Assembly: GCF_030682515.1 (NCBI RefSeq)
Contig: NZ_JAUXOD010000011.1
Coordinates: 93,608 to 157,607, forward strand
Direction: 5' to 3'
From: Hoeflea sp.
GTDB lineage: Bacteria > Pseudomonadota > Alphaproteobacteria > Rhizobiales > Rhizobiaceae
Length of the DNA: 64,000 nucleotides
Shown piece after piece: positions 9,520 through 19,926 of this stretch. Position numbers and translations under genes: made by a program. The first letter of the stretch is position 1; the number at the start of each line of letters is the position of its first letter. Below the pieces are notes generated by a model. It was not told where the DNA came from. It saw only the letters and a list, made by a program, of their open reading frames with translations, and searched no databases.

Positions 9520-10290
9520 ATGCCGATGCTCTCCAAACGCCATGCCGAGATCCTGCGGATGCTTGCCGACGAAGGCACCGTGACCATTTCAGAGCTCGCC
9601 GCCCGGCTCGGCGTGTCGCTCGAGACCGTCCGACGCGACGTGCGTCCGCTCACGGAAAACGGGTCCGTGCTGAAGATCCACGGCGCGGTGGGGTTGGCGG
9701 GCCAGGTGGGCGAGGCACCGTTCCAGCGGCGCATGCGCGAGAACGCCGACGCCAAGCGGCGGATCGCGCGGGACATGGCGCGCCTCATCCATGACGGGGA
9801 ATCGGTGATGCTCGACACCGGCACCACGACGAGCTTCGTGGCGCGCGAACTGCTCGGCCACCGGCGCCTGACCGTGGTGACGAATTCATCCGACATCGCC
9901 CGGACGCTGGCGACGGTCAATGGCAACAAGGTCTACATGGCGGGCGGCGAACTCAGGAGCGATTCAGGTGCGGCCTTCGGGGTCTCGGCGATCGAGTTCA
10001 TCGCGAAATTCTCCGTCACCCACGCCATCATTTCCGCGGGCGCCATCGATGCCGTGTCAGGGGTCATGGACTTTGATCTCGAGGAAGCCGAGTTCGCCCG
10101 GATGATGCTGTCGCGCGGCGAGAAGACCTACGTCGTCACCGACCACACCAAGTTCGGCCGCCGCGGCCTTGTCTTGGTCGCGGGCTTTGACGCCATCGGC
10201 CATCTGGTGACCGACGAGCCTGTGACCGACGACCTGGCCGAGGTGCTGGATGCATATCAGACGCGGCTGATTGTGGCCGCTTCCGGCTAG
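9520..10290 (+). CDS. DeoR-family transcriptional regulator
   Basis: N-terminal HTH RHAEILRMLADEGTVTISELAARLGVSLETVRRDV; DeoRC sensor domain. Confidence 0.92.
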   Translation: MPMLSKRHAEILRMLADEGTVTISELAARLGVSLETVRRDVRPLTENGSVLKIHGAVGLAGQVGEAPFQRRMRENADAKRRIARDMARLIHDGESVMLDTGTTTSFVARELLGHRRLTVVTNSSDIARTLATVNGNKVYMAGGELRSDSGAAFGVSAIEFIAKFSVTHAIISAGAIDAVSGVMDFDLEEAEFARMMLSRGEKTYVVTDHTKFGRRGLVLVAGFDAIGHLVTDEPVTDDLAEVLDAYQTRLIVAASG

Positions 10291-10296
10291 GCCGGG

Positions 10297-11799
10297 TCAA
10301 TCAGCCAAGTAGTCGCCGATCACCTTGCGGGTGGGATCTTGCTGCAGGCGCCTGAGCGCCGCGGTGAAGGCATCGACGAAGGCCCCGGTTTCGGCGAGCG
10401 CACCGAAGATGTCCGGCATCGCCAGGAATTCGCGCGGATCCGCCCGGGCGGCCACCGCGCGCTCCATCAGCCGCGCCGCATTCGGGTCATCGATCGCGAT
10501 CGCCGAACCGTCCTGTGCCGCTGCGCAATAGTGCGCCCACAGCGCCACTTCCAGCGCCAGTCCGTCGATCGACTGGCCTGAGTCCAGCCGGGCTGCGATG
10601 GTCGGCAGGATGAATTTGGGCTGGCGGTTGGAGCCATCCAGGCAGAGCCGCGGGATCGTGTCGCCCAGAGCCGAGTTGGAAAACCGTTTGGCGACAAGCG
10701 CGATATAGTCGGTCAGGCTGACGCCTTCGATGACCGGCACGGTGGGCAGGATTTCCTCGGCCGTCAGCTTGGCGAGAAACCCCGAGATCAGGGGATCGGC
10801 CATGGCGTCGTGGACATAATGATGGCCGAGCAGGGCGGAGGAATAGGCGATGGCCGCGTGGCCGCCGTTGAGGATCCTGAGCTTCATCAGCTCGTAGGGG
10901 GCGACGTCGCGGACGAATTGCACGCCGACTTTCTCGAGCGCCGGACGGCCTTGCGGAAAGTTGTCCTCCATCACCCATTGCCGAAAGGGCTCGCAGACCA
11001 CCGGGGCTGCATCCGCGATGCTGAACCTGGTGCGGACCAGATCGATCTCGCGCGCGCCGGTCGCCGGCGTGATGCAGTCCACCATCGAGTTGGGGAACGC
11101 CACGGTCTCGGCGATCCAGTCCGCCAGCTCCGGATCTATCAGCCGCGCCAGGCCCAGGACTGTGGCGCGCGCCACATGGCCATTTTCGGGAAGGTTGTCA
11201 CAGGACATGATGGTGAAGGGTGCAAGGCCCCGAGCCCGCCGCGCCTTGAGCGCGGCAAGGATGACGCCGAAGACGGTCTGGGGCGAGTGGCTCGCGCCCA
11301 CCTCGCGGACAATGGCAGGATGGGTGCGGTCGAAGCCGCCTGTTTCCGCGCTGAGGAAATAACCGCCCTCTGTCACCGTGAGCGACACGATGCGGATCTG
11401 CGGATCCTGCATGGCTTCGACCAGCGCGCCCGGATCGATGGCAATGAAGTCGATCATCGACCCGATGACGCTGGCGCGGTAGCCCTCGGGATCAAGCTCG
11501 ACCACTGTGGTCAGCCAGTCCTGGGGGGCGAGCCTGTCCCGCATGGCCTCGTCGAAATGCATCATGCCGGCGCCGACGATCGCCCAGTCCAGATCCTCGC
11601 CCAGCTCGAAAAGCCGATGGAAATAGCTCGCCTGGTGAGCGCGGTGAAAATTCCCCACGCCCACATGCAGCACTCCCGGCGTCAAGGCGCGGCGGTCATA
11701 GCCGGGGGTGGTGACGCTCGTGGGCAGCATGGCCAGCGTTTCGGTGCGCAGCGCCGTGGTGGCGGCTTCCGGCGGTTGGGGGAGATGGGTATCGGGCAT
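10297..11799 (-). CDS. mtlK: Mannitol 2-dehydrogenase-like polyol dehydrogenase
   Basis: Mannitol dehydrogenase family (GVGNFHRAHQASYF, FPNSMVDCITPAT, KLRILNGGHAAIAY); ATG at 11799; directly after the smoS-like SDR as in smo operons. Confidence 0.85.
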   Translation of the reverse strand: MPDTHLPQPPEAATTALRTETLAMLPTSVTTPGYDRRALTPGVLHVGVGNFHRAHQASYFHRLFELGEDLDWAIVGAGMMHFDEAMRDRLAPQDWLTTVVELDPEGYRASVIGSMIDFIAIDPGALVEAMQDPQIRIVSLTVTEGGYFLSAETGGFDRTHPAIVREVGASHSPQTVFGVILAALKARRARGLAPFTIMSCDNLPENGHVARATVLGLARLIDPELADWIAETVAFPNSMVDCITPATGAREIDLVRTRFSIADAAPVVCEPFRQWVMEDNFPQGRPALEKVGVQFVRDVAPYELMKLRILNGGHAAIAYSSALLGHHYVHDAMADPLISGFLAKLTAEEILPTVPVIEGVSLTDYIALVAKRFSNSALGDTIPRLCLDGSNRQPKFILPTIAARLDSGQSIDGLALEVALWAHYCAAAQDGSAIAIDDPNAARLMERAVAARADPREFLAMPDIFGALAETGAFVDAFTAALRRLQQDPTRKVIGDYLAD

Positions 11800-12571
11800 C
11801 AGTTCATCCAGTTCCCGCCGTCGACATTGTATGTCTGGGCGACGATGTAATCGGCGTCTTTGGTGGCGAGAAACACCGCCATTCCGGTCAGGTCTTCGGC
11901 GGTGCCCATGCGGCCGAACGGAACCGCCGCGCCGACACTCCGCTTCTTCTCGCCCGGCGCCAGGTTCTCGTGGCGGGCAAACAGCGCGTCGACATGGTCC
12001 CAATGCTCTCCATCGACCACGCCCGGCGCGATCGCGTTGACGTTGATGCCATGCCTGATCAGGTCGAGACCGGCGGACTGGGTGAGGCTGATGACGGCGG
12101 CCTTGGTGGCGCAATAGACGCCGACCAGGGCCTCGCCGCGCCGGCCGGCCTGGCTTGCCATGTTGATGATCTTGCCGCCCTTGCCGCGGGCGATCATGGA
12201 TTTGGCGACGGCCTGCAGCGTGAACAGGGTGCCCGCGACATTGATCGCAAACAGGCGGTCGAAGCTTTCCCGGGTGATCTCGACGATCGGGGCGAGATCG
12301 AACAGCGCCGCATTGTTGATCAGGATGTCGATGCCGCCCGTGCGCTCGGCCACGGTCTGGACGGCGGCGTCGATGGAGGCCTGGTTGCTCACATCGAGAC
12401 GCACCGCAAAGGCCTGCGGGCCGATCCGGGCGGCGGTTACCGTCGCCCGTTCGAGGTCGATGTCGGCGACGGCGACGGTCGCGCCTTCCGCAACGTATCG
12501 TTCGGCAAAAGCCTGGCCTATGCCGCGCGCCGCGCCGGTGATCACGGCGGTCTTTCCTGCGAGCCGTGCCA

Positions 12572-12572
<1 letters not shown>
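11799..12572 (-). CDS. smoS: Short-chain dehydrogenase, sorbitol dehydrogenase-like
   Basis: TGxxxGIG motif ITGAARGIGQAFAERY, YCATKAA catalytic motif, operon context. Confidence 0.85.
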
Positions 12573-13570
<998 letters not shown>

Positions 13571-13588
13571 GGCGGTTTCCCCCGGTTT

Positions 13589-14413
13589 CTACTTCACGGC
13601 GCCGAAGGTCAGGCCGCGGACAAGTTGCTTCTGGCTGAACCAGCCCATGATCAGGATCGGCGCGATGGCCAGCGTGGAGGCCGCGGACAGCTTGGCCCAG
13701 AACAGGCCCTGCGGGCTCGAGAACGAGGCGATGAAGGCCGTGAGCGGGGCCGCGTTGGTGGTGGTGAGCTGGATCGTCCAGAAGGACTCGTTCCAGGCCA
13801 GGATGATGTTGAGCAGCGCGGTCGAGGCGATGCCCGGGATGGCCATCGGGGTGAGAATGTAGACGATCTCGTTCCACAGCGAGGCGCCGTCCATCCTTGC
13901 TGCTTCGAGGATCTCGCCGGGGATCTCGCGGAAATAGGTGTAGAGCATCCAGATCACGATCGGCAGGTTGATGAGCATCAGCATCACCGTGAGGCCGATG
14001 CGGGTGTCCATCAGCCCGGTGCGCAGGAAGATGAGATAGATCGGGACCAGGACGGCGACCGCGGGCATCATCTTGGTGGAGAGCATCCACATCAGGATGT
14101 CCTTGGTGCGCCTGGTCGGCGAAAACGCCATGGCCCAGGCCGCCGGGATCCCCACAATCAGCGCCAGGATCGTAGAGCCGATCGCCAGGATCACCGAATT
14201 CATGAACGGCTTGAAGTAGTCGTTCTGGGTTTGGACGGCGATGTAGCTCTCGATGGTGAAGGACGGGATCAGATTGAAGCCGGCGATCGCCTCGGATTCG
14301 GTCTTCAGGCTGGTGATGATCGTGTAAAGGATCGGAAAGAAGATCACGAGGGCGACGGTCCAGGCGACCGCGGTGTTGATGGCCTTGGTACGGGTGGTGA
14401 CTGCGCGTGCCAT
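13589..14413 (-). CDS. smoG: Polyol ABC transporter permease (MalG-type)
   Basis: EAARMDGASLWNEIVYILTPMAIPG EAA loop; RGLTFGAVK C-terminus. Confidence 0.85.
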   Translation of the reverse strand: MARAVTTRTKAINTAVAWTVALVIFFPILYTIITSLKTESEAIAGFNLIPSFTIESYIAVQTQNDYFKPFMNSVILAIGSTILALIVGIPAAWAMAFSPTRRTKDILMWMLSTKMMPAVAVLVPIYLIFLRTGLMDTRIGLTVMLMLINLPIVIWMLYTYFREIPGEILEAARMDGASLWNEIVYILTPMAIPGIASTALLNIILAWNESFWTIQLTTTNAAPLTAFIASFSSPQGLFWAKLSAASTLAIAPILIMGWFSQKQLVRGLTFGAVK

Positions 14414-14423
14414 ATCGTGTCTC

Positions 14424-15293
14424 CTAATCCAGGTTCTTGCCGACGGCGCGCATCAGGAAGAAGGCGACGAAATTGGCCAGCACGACCGCGATGATGCCGC
14501 CGGCGGCACCCCCGCCGATGTCGAAGTTGAGACGCGCTGCGCGGTAGATGAGGAACACCAGATTGGTCGAAGCGTAGCCCGGACCGCCATTGGTGGTGAC
14601 CAGGATCTCCGCATAGACGCCCAAGAGGAAGATGGTCTGGATCAGGATGACCACGGTGATGGCACGGGCCATGTGGGGCAATGTGAGATAGATGAAGCGG
14701 CTCATGAAGCCTGCCCCGTCCATCTCGGCGGCCTCTTTCTGCTCTCCGTCAAGCGACTGCAGCGAGGTGAGCAGAATCAGCGTGGCAAAGGGCAGCCACT
14801 GCCAGGCAACGATGATGATGATCGCGAACAGCGGGTACTGGGCGAACCAGTCGACGGGATCGACGCCGAAGAAGTGGGCGATGTCGGCGAACACGCCGTA
14901 GCTCGGGTTCATGATCATGTTCTTCCACACCAGTGCCGCGACCGGCGGCATGACGAAGAAGGGCGAGATCACGAGGATTCGGACGATGCCCTGGCCGAAC
15001 ATGGGCTGGTCGATCAGGAGGGCGATGGCGATGCCGCCGACCACGGTGATCAGCAGGACGCCCAGGACGAGAACCAGCGTGTTCCAGACGGACTGGAAGA
15101 AGGCGGGGTCGGTGTAGAAATAGCGGTAGTTGAAGAAGCCGGCCCAGCTCGTGTTGGCGGGATTGAGCAGGTTGTAGTTCAGGAACGAGAAGTAGAGCGT
15201 CATGCCCAGCGGCACGACCATCCAGATCAGCAGCAGGATGATCGCCGGCGCCCGCATGATGGCTGCAAGGCTCTGGGTTTGGCGGGTGGCCAT
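14424..15293 (-). CDS. smoF: Polyol ABC transporter permease (MalF-type)
   Basis: Multi-TM; EAAEMDGAGFMSRFIYLTLPHM. Confidence 0.85.
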   Translation of the reverse strand: MATRQTQSLAAIMRAPAIILLLIWMVVPLGMTLYFSFLNYNLLNPANTSWAGFFNYRYFYTDPAFFQSVWNTLVLVLGVLLITVVGGIAIALLIDQPMFGQGIVRILVISPFFVMPPVAALVWKNMIMNPSYGVFADIAHFFGVDPVDWFAQYPLFAIIIIVAWQWLPFATLILLTSLQSLDGEQKEAAEMDGAGFMSRFIYLTLPHMARAITVVILIQTIFLLGVYAEILVTTNGGPGYASTNLVFLIYRAARLNFDIGGGAAGGIIAVVLANFVAFFLMRAVGKNLD

Positions 15294-15365
15294 GACGTTC
15301 TCTCCCTGCGTTCGGCTGATGTTGAGGATTCTGGCAGGTTGCCGGCGTGATGCTGGCGGGAAATG

Positions 15366-15391
15366 GGCCGCCCGTCTTGCAACGGGCGGCC
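15366..15391 (-). terminator. Intra-operon hairpin between smoE-like and smoF-like genes
   Basis: Perfect 10-bp stem GGCCGCCCGT-CTTGCA-ACGGGCGGCC about 22 nt after the smoE stop. Confidence 0.65.
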
Positions 15392-15412
15392 AGGTGCCCC
15401 GGGAGGGTGGTG

Positions 15413-16723
15413 CTACTTGATGTAGCCGGCGCGCGTCATTTCACGCGTTGCCGCTGTCTGGGCCTGCGCCAGGGCGTCGTCGACCGACATCTGTCCGGCA
15501 AGGGCTGCCGAAAACAGCTGGCCGACCGTGGTGGCCAGGCCCTGGAACTCGGGGATCGCCACGAACTGCACGCCGACATAAGGCACTTCATCGACGGCCG
15601 GGTTGGTCGGGTCGGCCGCGTTGATCGAGTCGAGAGTCATCTTGGCGAAGGGCACCTTGGAATATTCCGGGTTCTCGTAGAGCGAGGTCCTTGTGCCGGG
15701 AGGAACGTTTGCCCAGCCTTCCTTCGAGGCGACCAGCTCGAGATAGGCCTTCGACGTGGCCCAGGAGACGAAGGCCTGCGCCGCATCGGCGTTCTTCGTG
15801 CCGGCGGGCACTGCGAGCGACCAGGCCCACAGCCAGTTGCCGCGCTTGCCCAGGCCCGTGTCGGGCGCGAGCGCATAGCTCACATTGTCGGCGACGGTGG
15901 AGTCCTTCGGGTTGGACACGAAGGACGCAGCGACCGTGGCGTCGATCCACATGCCGCACTTGCCCTGCTGGAACAGCGCCAGGTTCTCATTGAAGCCGTT
16001 CGAGGACGCGCCGGTCGGGCCGGCCTCGTTCATCAGGTCGACATAGGACTGCAGGGTGTTCTTCCAGGCGGGCTGGTCGAACTGGGGCTTCCAGTCCATG
16101 TCGAACCAGCGCGCGCCAAAGGCGTTGGCGGTTGCGGTCAGGAACGCCATGTTCTCGCCCCAGCCGGCCTTGCCGCGAAGGCAGATGCCGTTGATGCCGT
16201 TTTCGCGGTCGGTCATCTTGCGCGCCGCATCGGCGATGAAATCCCAGGTCGGGGCGTCGGGCATGGTCAGGCCCGCCTTTTCCATCAGGTCGGTGCGGTA
16301 CATCACGAACGAGCTCTCGCCGTAGAACGGCGCGGCATAGAGCTTGCCCTCGTAGGACAGGCCGCCGGCGATGGCCGGGATGATGTCTGCGGTGTCGTAG
16401 TCGTCGCCCAGGCCGTCGAGCGGCAGCAGCCAGCCCTGCTTGGCCCAGATCGGCACTTCATAGGTGCCAATGGTCATCACGTCGTACTGACCGCCCTGGG
16501 TTGCGATGTCGGTGGTGACGCGTTCGCGAAGGATGTTCTCCTCCAGCGTCACCCAGTTGAGCTCGATGCCAGGGTTCTTCGCCGTGAAATCGTCGGTCAG
16601 TGCCTGCATGCGGATCATGTCACCGTTGTTGACGGTGGCGATGGTCAGGGTTTCGGCAAGCGCCGCCGTGCCAAGCATCGACAACGCCGACGCGCACAGG
16701 AGCGCGTTTGCAAATCTCTTCAT
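15413..16723 (-). CDS. smoE: Polyol ABC transporter substrate-binding protein
   Basis: Signal peptide MKRFANALLCASALSMLGTAALA; family 1 SBP; good RBS before ATG at 16723. Confidence 0.87.
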   Translation of the reverse strand: MKRFANALLCASALSMLGTAALAETLTIATVNNGDMIRMQALTDDFTAKNPGIELNWVTLEENILRERVTTDIATQGGQYDVMTIGTYEVPIWAKQGWLLPLDGLGDDYDTADIIPAIAGGLSYEGKLYAAPFYGESSFVMYRTDLMEKAGLTMPDAPTWDFIADAARKMTDRENGINGICLRGKAGWGENMAFLTATANAFGARWFDMDWKPQFDQPAWKNTLQSYVDLMNEAGPTGASSNGFNENLALFQQGKCGMWIDATVAASFVSNPKDSTVADNVSYALAPDTGLGKRGNWLWAWSLAVPAGTKNADAAQAFVSWATSKAYLELVASKEGWANVPPGTRTSLYENPEYSKVPFAKMTLDSINAADPTNPAVDEVPYVGVQFVAIPEFQGLATTVGQLFSAALAGQMSVDDALAQAQTAATREMTRAGYIK

Positions 16724-16736
16724 GAATTCCTCCCAA

Positions 16737-16751
16737 TGCCCAAAATGGGCA
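16737..16751. promoter_or_regulatory. Palindrome upstream of smoE (candidate SorC-type operator)
   Basis: TGCCCA-AAA-TGGGCA, perfect dyad. Confidence 0.4.
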
Positions 16752-16887
16752 AATGCCAATTAGACGGGCAATTATTCGTTCAGCTCCAGATCAGAGTCAA
16801 TGCAGAATCGATGCTGCACCTGCTCAGAAAACGGCAGCGGAAAGAATTAAATAACGAAATCATGAGCTTAAAGACTGTGGGTTTTGC

Positions 16888-17844
16888 TCAATGATTGAGC
16901 AAATGCTCTGCCGTGGCTTCGTCGGTGACCAGCCCGTTGATCAGTCTTCCGCGCATGGCGGCGAGGATCGCCTCTGCCTTGGGAATTCCCACCGCGATCG
17001 CAATCACCGGCTTTGCCGGCGCAATGTGCAGGACGGCGCTGGCCACCCGGTCATTGGTCAGCCCGTCAATCAGCCTGCCGCCGCGATCAAAGACCCAGGA
17101 TGTGATCTCGCCGACGCCGCCCGCCTTGAGCAGCGCCCGCATCTCCTCGCGGCTGACAAATCCATCAATCAGCAAGGGCGCGTTGTCGCCGATATTGCCG
17201 ATCCCGACATAGGTCACGTCGGCCTGCCGGGCCAGTTCGAGGATGTTGTGGACTGCCTCCTGCTGCTGCAGCAGCTGCTTTTCCTCGATGGAGCGGGCGA
17301 AAACCGGCAGCGGCATCGGATAGTGGCGCGCATTGACCCGGTCCGCCATGCGGATGACGACGTTGTAGGGCGTTGCCGCGCCATCCGACATCATGTTGCC
17401 GAGCAGGGAGACGATGCGGTGCTGCGGGCAATCCATCTTGGGCAATTGTTCGACACTGGCGCGCAAGGCGCGACCGGTGCCAAGCGCGATGATTTTCGGA
17501 TGGTCGGACTTGAGCAGGCGCTCGATCTCGCCGGCCGCCAGTTGCGCGACGCCGGTCAGGGCTGCCGGGGCATCCGGGTCGGAAGGGGCTACCTCGCACG
17601 AAACGAGGCCGAATTTTTCCGTCAGGCCGTGGGCGAGCTCCATGCATCGGGCAATCGGGTGGTCGAGCCTGACCTTGACGAGTTTCTCGCTCACGGCGAG
17701 GGACACCAGACGCTGGGCGGATTGCCGCGAGACGCCGAGCTTGCGGGCGATCTCGTCCTGGGTGTTGCCAGCCACATAATAGAGCCAGCCGGCGCGGGCG
17801 GCGTCGTCCAGACGGCTGGTTTCGTGATCGCCCGCGTTGCTCAT
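16888..17844 (-). CDS. SorC/DeoR-type sugar-binding transcriptional regulator
   Basis: N-terminal HTH QDEIARKLGVSRQSAQRLVSLA plus SorC sugar-binding domain; ATG at 17844. Confidence 0.9.
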   Translation of the reverse strand: MSNAGDHETSRLDDAARAGWLYYVAGNTQDEIARKLGVSRQSAQRLVSLAVSEKLVKVRLDHPIARCMELAHGLTEKFGLVSCEVAPSDPDAPAALTGVAQLAAGEIERLLKSDHPKIIALGTGRALRASVEQLPKMDCPQHRIVSLLGNMMSDGAATPYNVVIRMADRVNARHYPMPLPVFARSIEEKQLLQQQEAVHNILELARQADVTYVGIGNIGDNAPLLIDGFVSREEMRALLKAGGVGEITSWVFDRGGRLIDGLTNDRVASAVLHIAPAKPVIAIAVGIPKAEAILAAMRGRLINGLVTDEATAEHLLNH

Positions 17845-18539
17845 TTGCCCATCCGTTCGTCGGCTTGCCGATTGGCTTGAGGCACCATTTCGAAGAAAAG
17901 CGCCCAATTGTCAAAGCAGCGCACCGTTCCGCCAAGGCTGAGCGCTTCCTGGCTCATCCCCTTCAGGTGGCTGCCGCCAGTGAAGCGCATCACCTGCATG
18001 CCGGCATTGTGCGCGGCTTCGATGCCGGGCAGCGAGTCCTCGATGACAAGGCATCGGGCGGGATCCGTCGCCATGCGTCGGGCGGCATGCAGGAACAGGT
18101 CCGGCGCGGGCTTGCCCTTTTCGACCTCGGACGCCGTGAAGATGCGTGCCTCAAAGAAAACCGACAGTCCCGTCAGTTCCAGCGACCGCATCGCCCGTTT
18201 AGGTGAACTGCTCGTCGCCACGCAGGCGCTTGTCGTCAGTTGGGCAAGCAGCGCGTGGATGCCCGGTGCCGGCTCAAGTTCCAGCTCGAAGCGCGCCAGA
18301 AGCTCGGTGCGGTACTTCTCCTCGAAATCCGTCCCCGGCAGATAGCCGTGGGAATGACGGATTTCGGCGGCGACCTTGGCCCAGCTGCGGCCGAGAAAAT
18401 GGGTTTGCACATGGGCGGCATCGACCTTGACGCCGACGCCGGCCAGGGTTTCGATCAGTACGCGGGCGCTGATCACCTCACTGTCGATGAGGACGCCGTC
18501 GCAGTCAAAGATGATCAGGTCGGGGTCAAGCGAAATCAG
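17841..18539 (-). CDS. HAD-IA family phosphatase; start codon uncertain, no ATG/GTG/TTG available upstream of the catalytic motif
   Basis: Reading frame continues upstream of the track start (GTG at 18476) through DLIIFDCDGVLIDSE to a stop at 18549-18551; only CTG/ATT codons available as starts. Confidence 0.75.
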   Translation of the reverse strand: MISLDPDLIIFDCDGVLIDSEVISARVLIETLAGVGVKVDAAHVQTHFLGRSWAKVAAEIRHSHGYLPGTDFEEKYRTELLARFELELEPAPGIHALLAQLTTSACVATSSSPKRAMRSLELTGLSVFFEARIFTASEVEKGKPAPDLFLHAARRMATDPARCLVIEDSLPGIEAAHNAGMQVMRFTGGSHLKGMSQEALSLGGTVRCFDNWALFFEMVPQANRQADERMGK

Positions 18540-18688
18540 CGTGAGGCCTCATTGGGTTGCGAGCCAGATCCGATAGCACGACCGGCGCCGCGAAGGCAGC
18601 CTGGCTTCTGGTTCCGTGGAAGAAACCTGCACGGCGAGGGGTCGATGATCGTTGATGACGACAACAGCGGCCCGCTTCAGCGTCCCTG

Positions 18689-19864
18689 TCAGGCGGTCTG
18701 CATGGAAGTCGCCTGGGCTTGCCGGTGGTTTTCAAGCCCTTCGCTGAATTCATCGATCAGCGATCGCACGATCTCCTTCTGGGCTTCCCGGGCGCTGGCC
18801 CCGGCGGCAATCGCCCGTGCATGGATCGAGCGCTGCCGGTCGGCGCTTGTTCCGTGCTCGACAATCCGGCGGGTCCACAGCAATTCCTCAGAGCATCCCA
18901 GCGCTTCCGCATCCTCGCGGACGAGCTCGATGAGTTCGTCCAGTAGGACGGGAAAGGCCACGACCTCGCCCCGGGCGAAATCGATCAGCCCGTTCGAGAC
19001 GCCGTAGCGTTGGGCGCGCCAGCGGTTCTCGCCTACCAGAAACCGATCATAGATGCGCCAGCGCTGGTTGTTGCTCCTGAGCCGCCAGAGCATGTGCATG
19101 ATCGATTGCGTCAGTGCGACCAGCGCCAGGGCATCGTCGAGGCGCGGCGAGACGTCACAGACGCGGGATTCGAGCGTGGGAAAGCGGGCAGAAGGGCGAA
19201 GATCCCACCAGATCTTGGTGCAGTCATCGATGAGCCCGCTGTTGATGATGATCTGGACGGAGCGCTGGTATTCCGACCAGGAGGTAAACCGCGGCGGCAG
19301 TCCGGTTCGGGGAAGATTGTCGAACACCGTCAGCCGGTAGGAATTGAGACCGGTGTCATCCCCCTTCCAGTAGGGCGACGAAGTCGACAGGGCCAGGAGA
19401 TGCGGCAGGAAGTAGGGGAACTGCGCCATCAGGTCGATGCGTGTTTCGTCGTCGTCCAGTCCGACATGCACATGCATGCCGCAGATCAGCATGCGCCGGG
19501 CGACGCCGCCGAGATCGTGCTCGAGTTCGCGGTAGCGCTGCTTGTCGGTGAAGTGCTGCTTGTGCCAGTCGGCAAAGGGATGGCAGGAGACCGCCAGCGG
19601 CGCCAGGCCGTGGTCTGCGGCAATGCGGGCGATGACGGAGCGCAGGCGGGCCAGATCCGCGCCGGCTTCCGCGACAGTTCTGCAGACGCTGGTGCCGACT
19701 TCGATCTGGCATTGCAGGAACTCGGGGCTGACCTGGCCTTCAAGCTCCTCGACGCATTGCGCCATCAACGATTCCGGAGCCGCCACGAGATCCAGACTGT
19801 CGCGGTCGACAAGCAGATATTCCTCTTCGACGCCGAGGGTGAAGCTGGGTTGGCGGTAGCTCAT
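18689..19864 (-). CDS. YbdK-type carboxylate-amine ligase (glutamate-cysteine ligase 2 family)
   Basis: [38 protein letters not shown]. Confidence 0.88.
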   Translation of the reverse strand: MSYRQPSFTLGVEEEYLLVDRDSLDLVAAPESLMAQCVEELEGQVSPEFLQCQIEVGTSVCRTVAEAGADLARLRSVIARIAADHGLAPLAVSCHPFADWHKQHFTDKQRYRELEHDLGGVARRMLICGMHVHVGLDDDETRIDLMAQFPYFLPHLLALSTSSPYWKGDDTGLNSYRLTVFDNLPRTGLPPRFTSWSEYQRSVQIIINSGLIDDCTKIWWDLRPSARFPTLESRVCDVSPRLDDALALVALTQSIMHMLWRLRSNNQRWRIYDRFLVGENRWRAQRYGVSNGLIDFARGEVVAFPVLLDELIELVREDAEALGCSEELLWTRRIVEHGTSADRQRSIHARAIAAGASAREAQKEIVRSLIDEFSEGLENHRQAQATSMQTA

Positions 19865-19897
19865 GGCAGGATTTGAACCCGAAAAAGTTTAGGGCGC

Positions 19898-19926
19898 AAG
19901 CCCGCTTTTGCGCGGCTGGCGGGCTT
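19898..19926 (-). terminator. Terminator after ackA
   Basis: AAGCCCGC-N13-GCGGGCTT inverted repeat overlapping the ackA stop. Confidence 0.55.
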
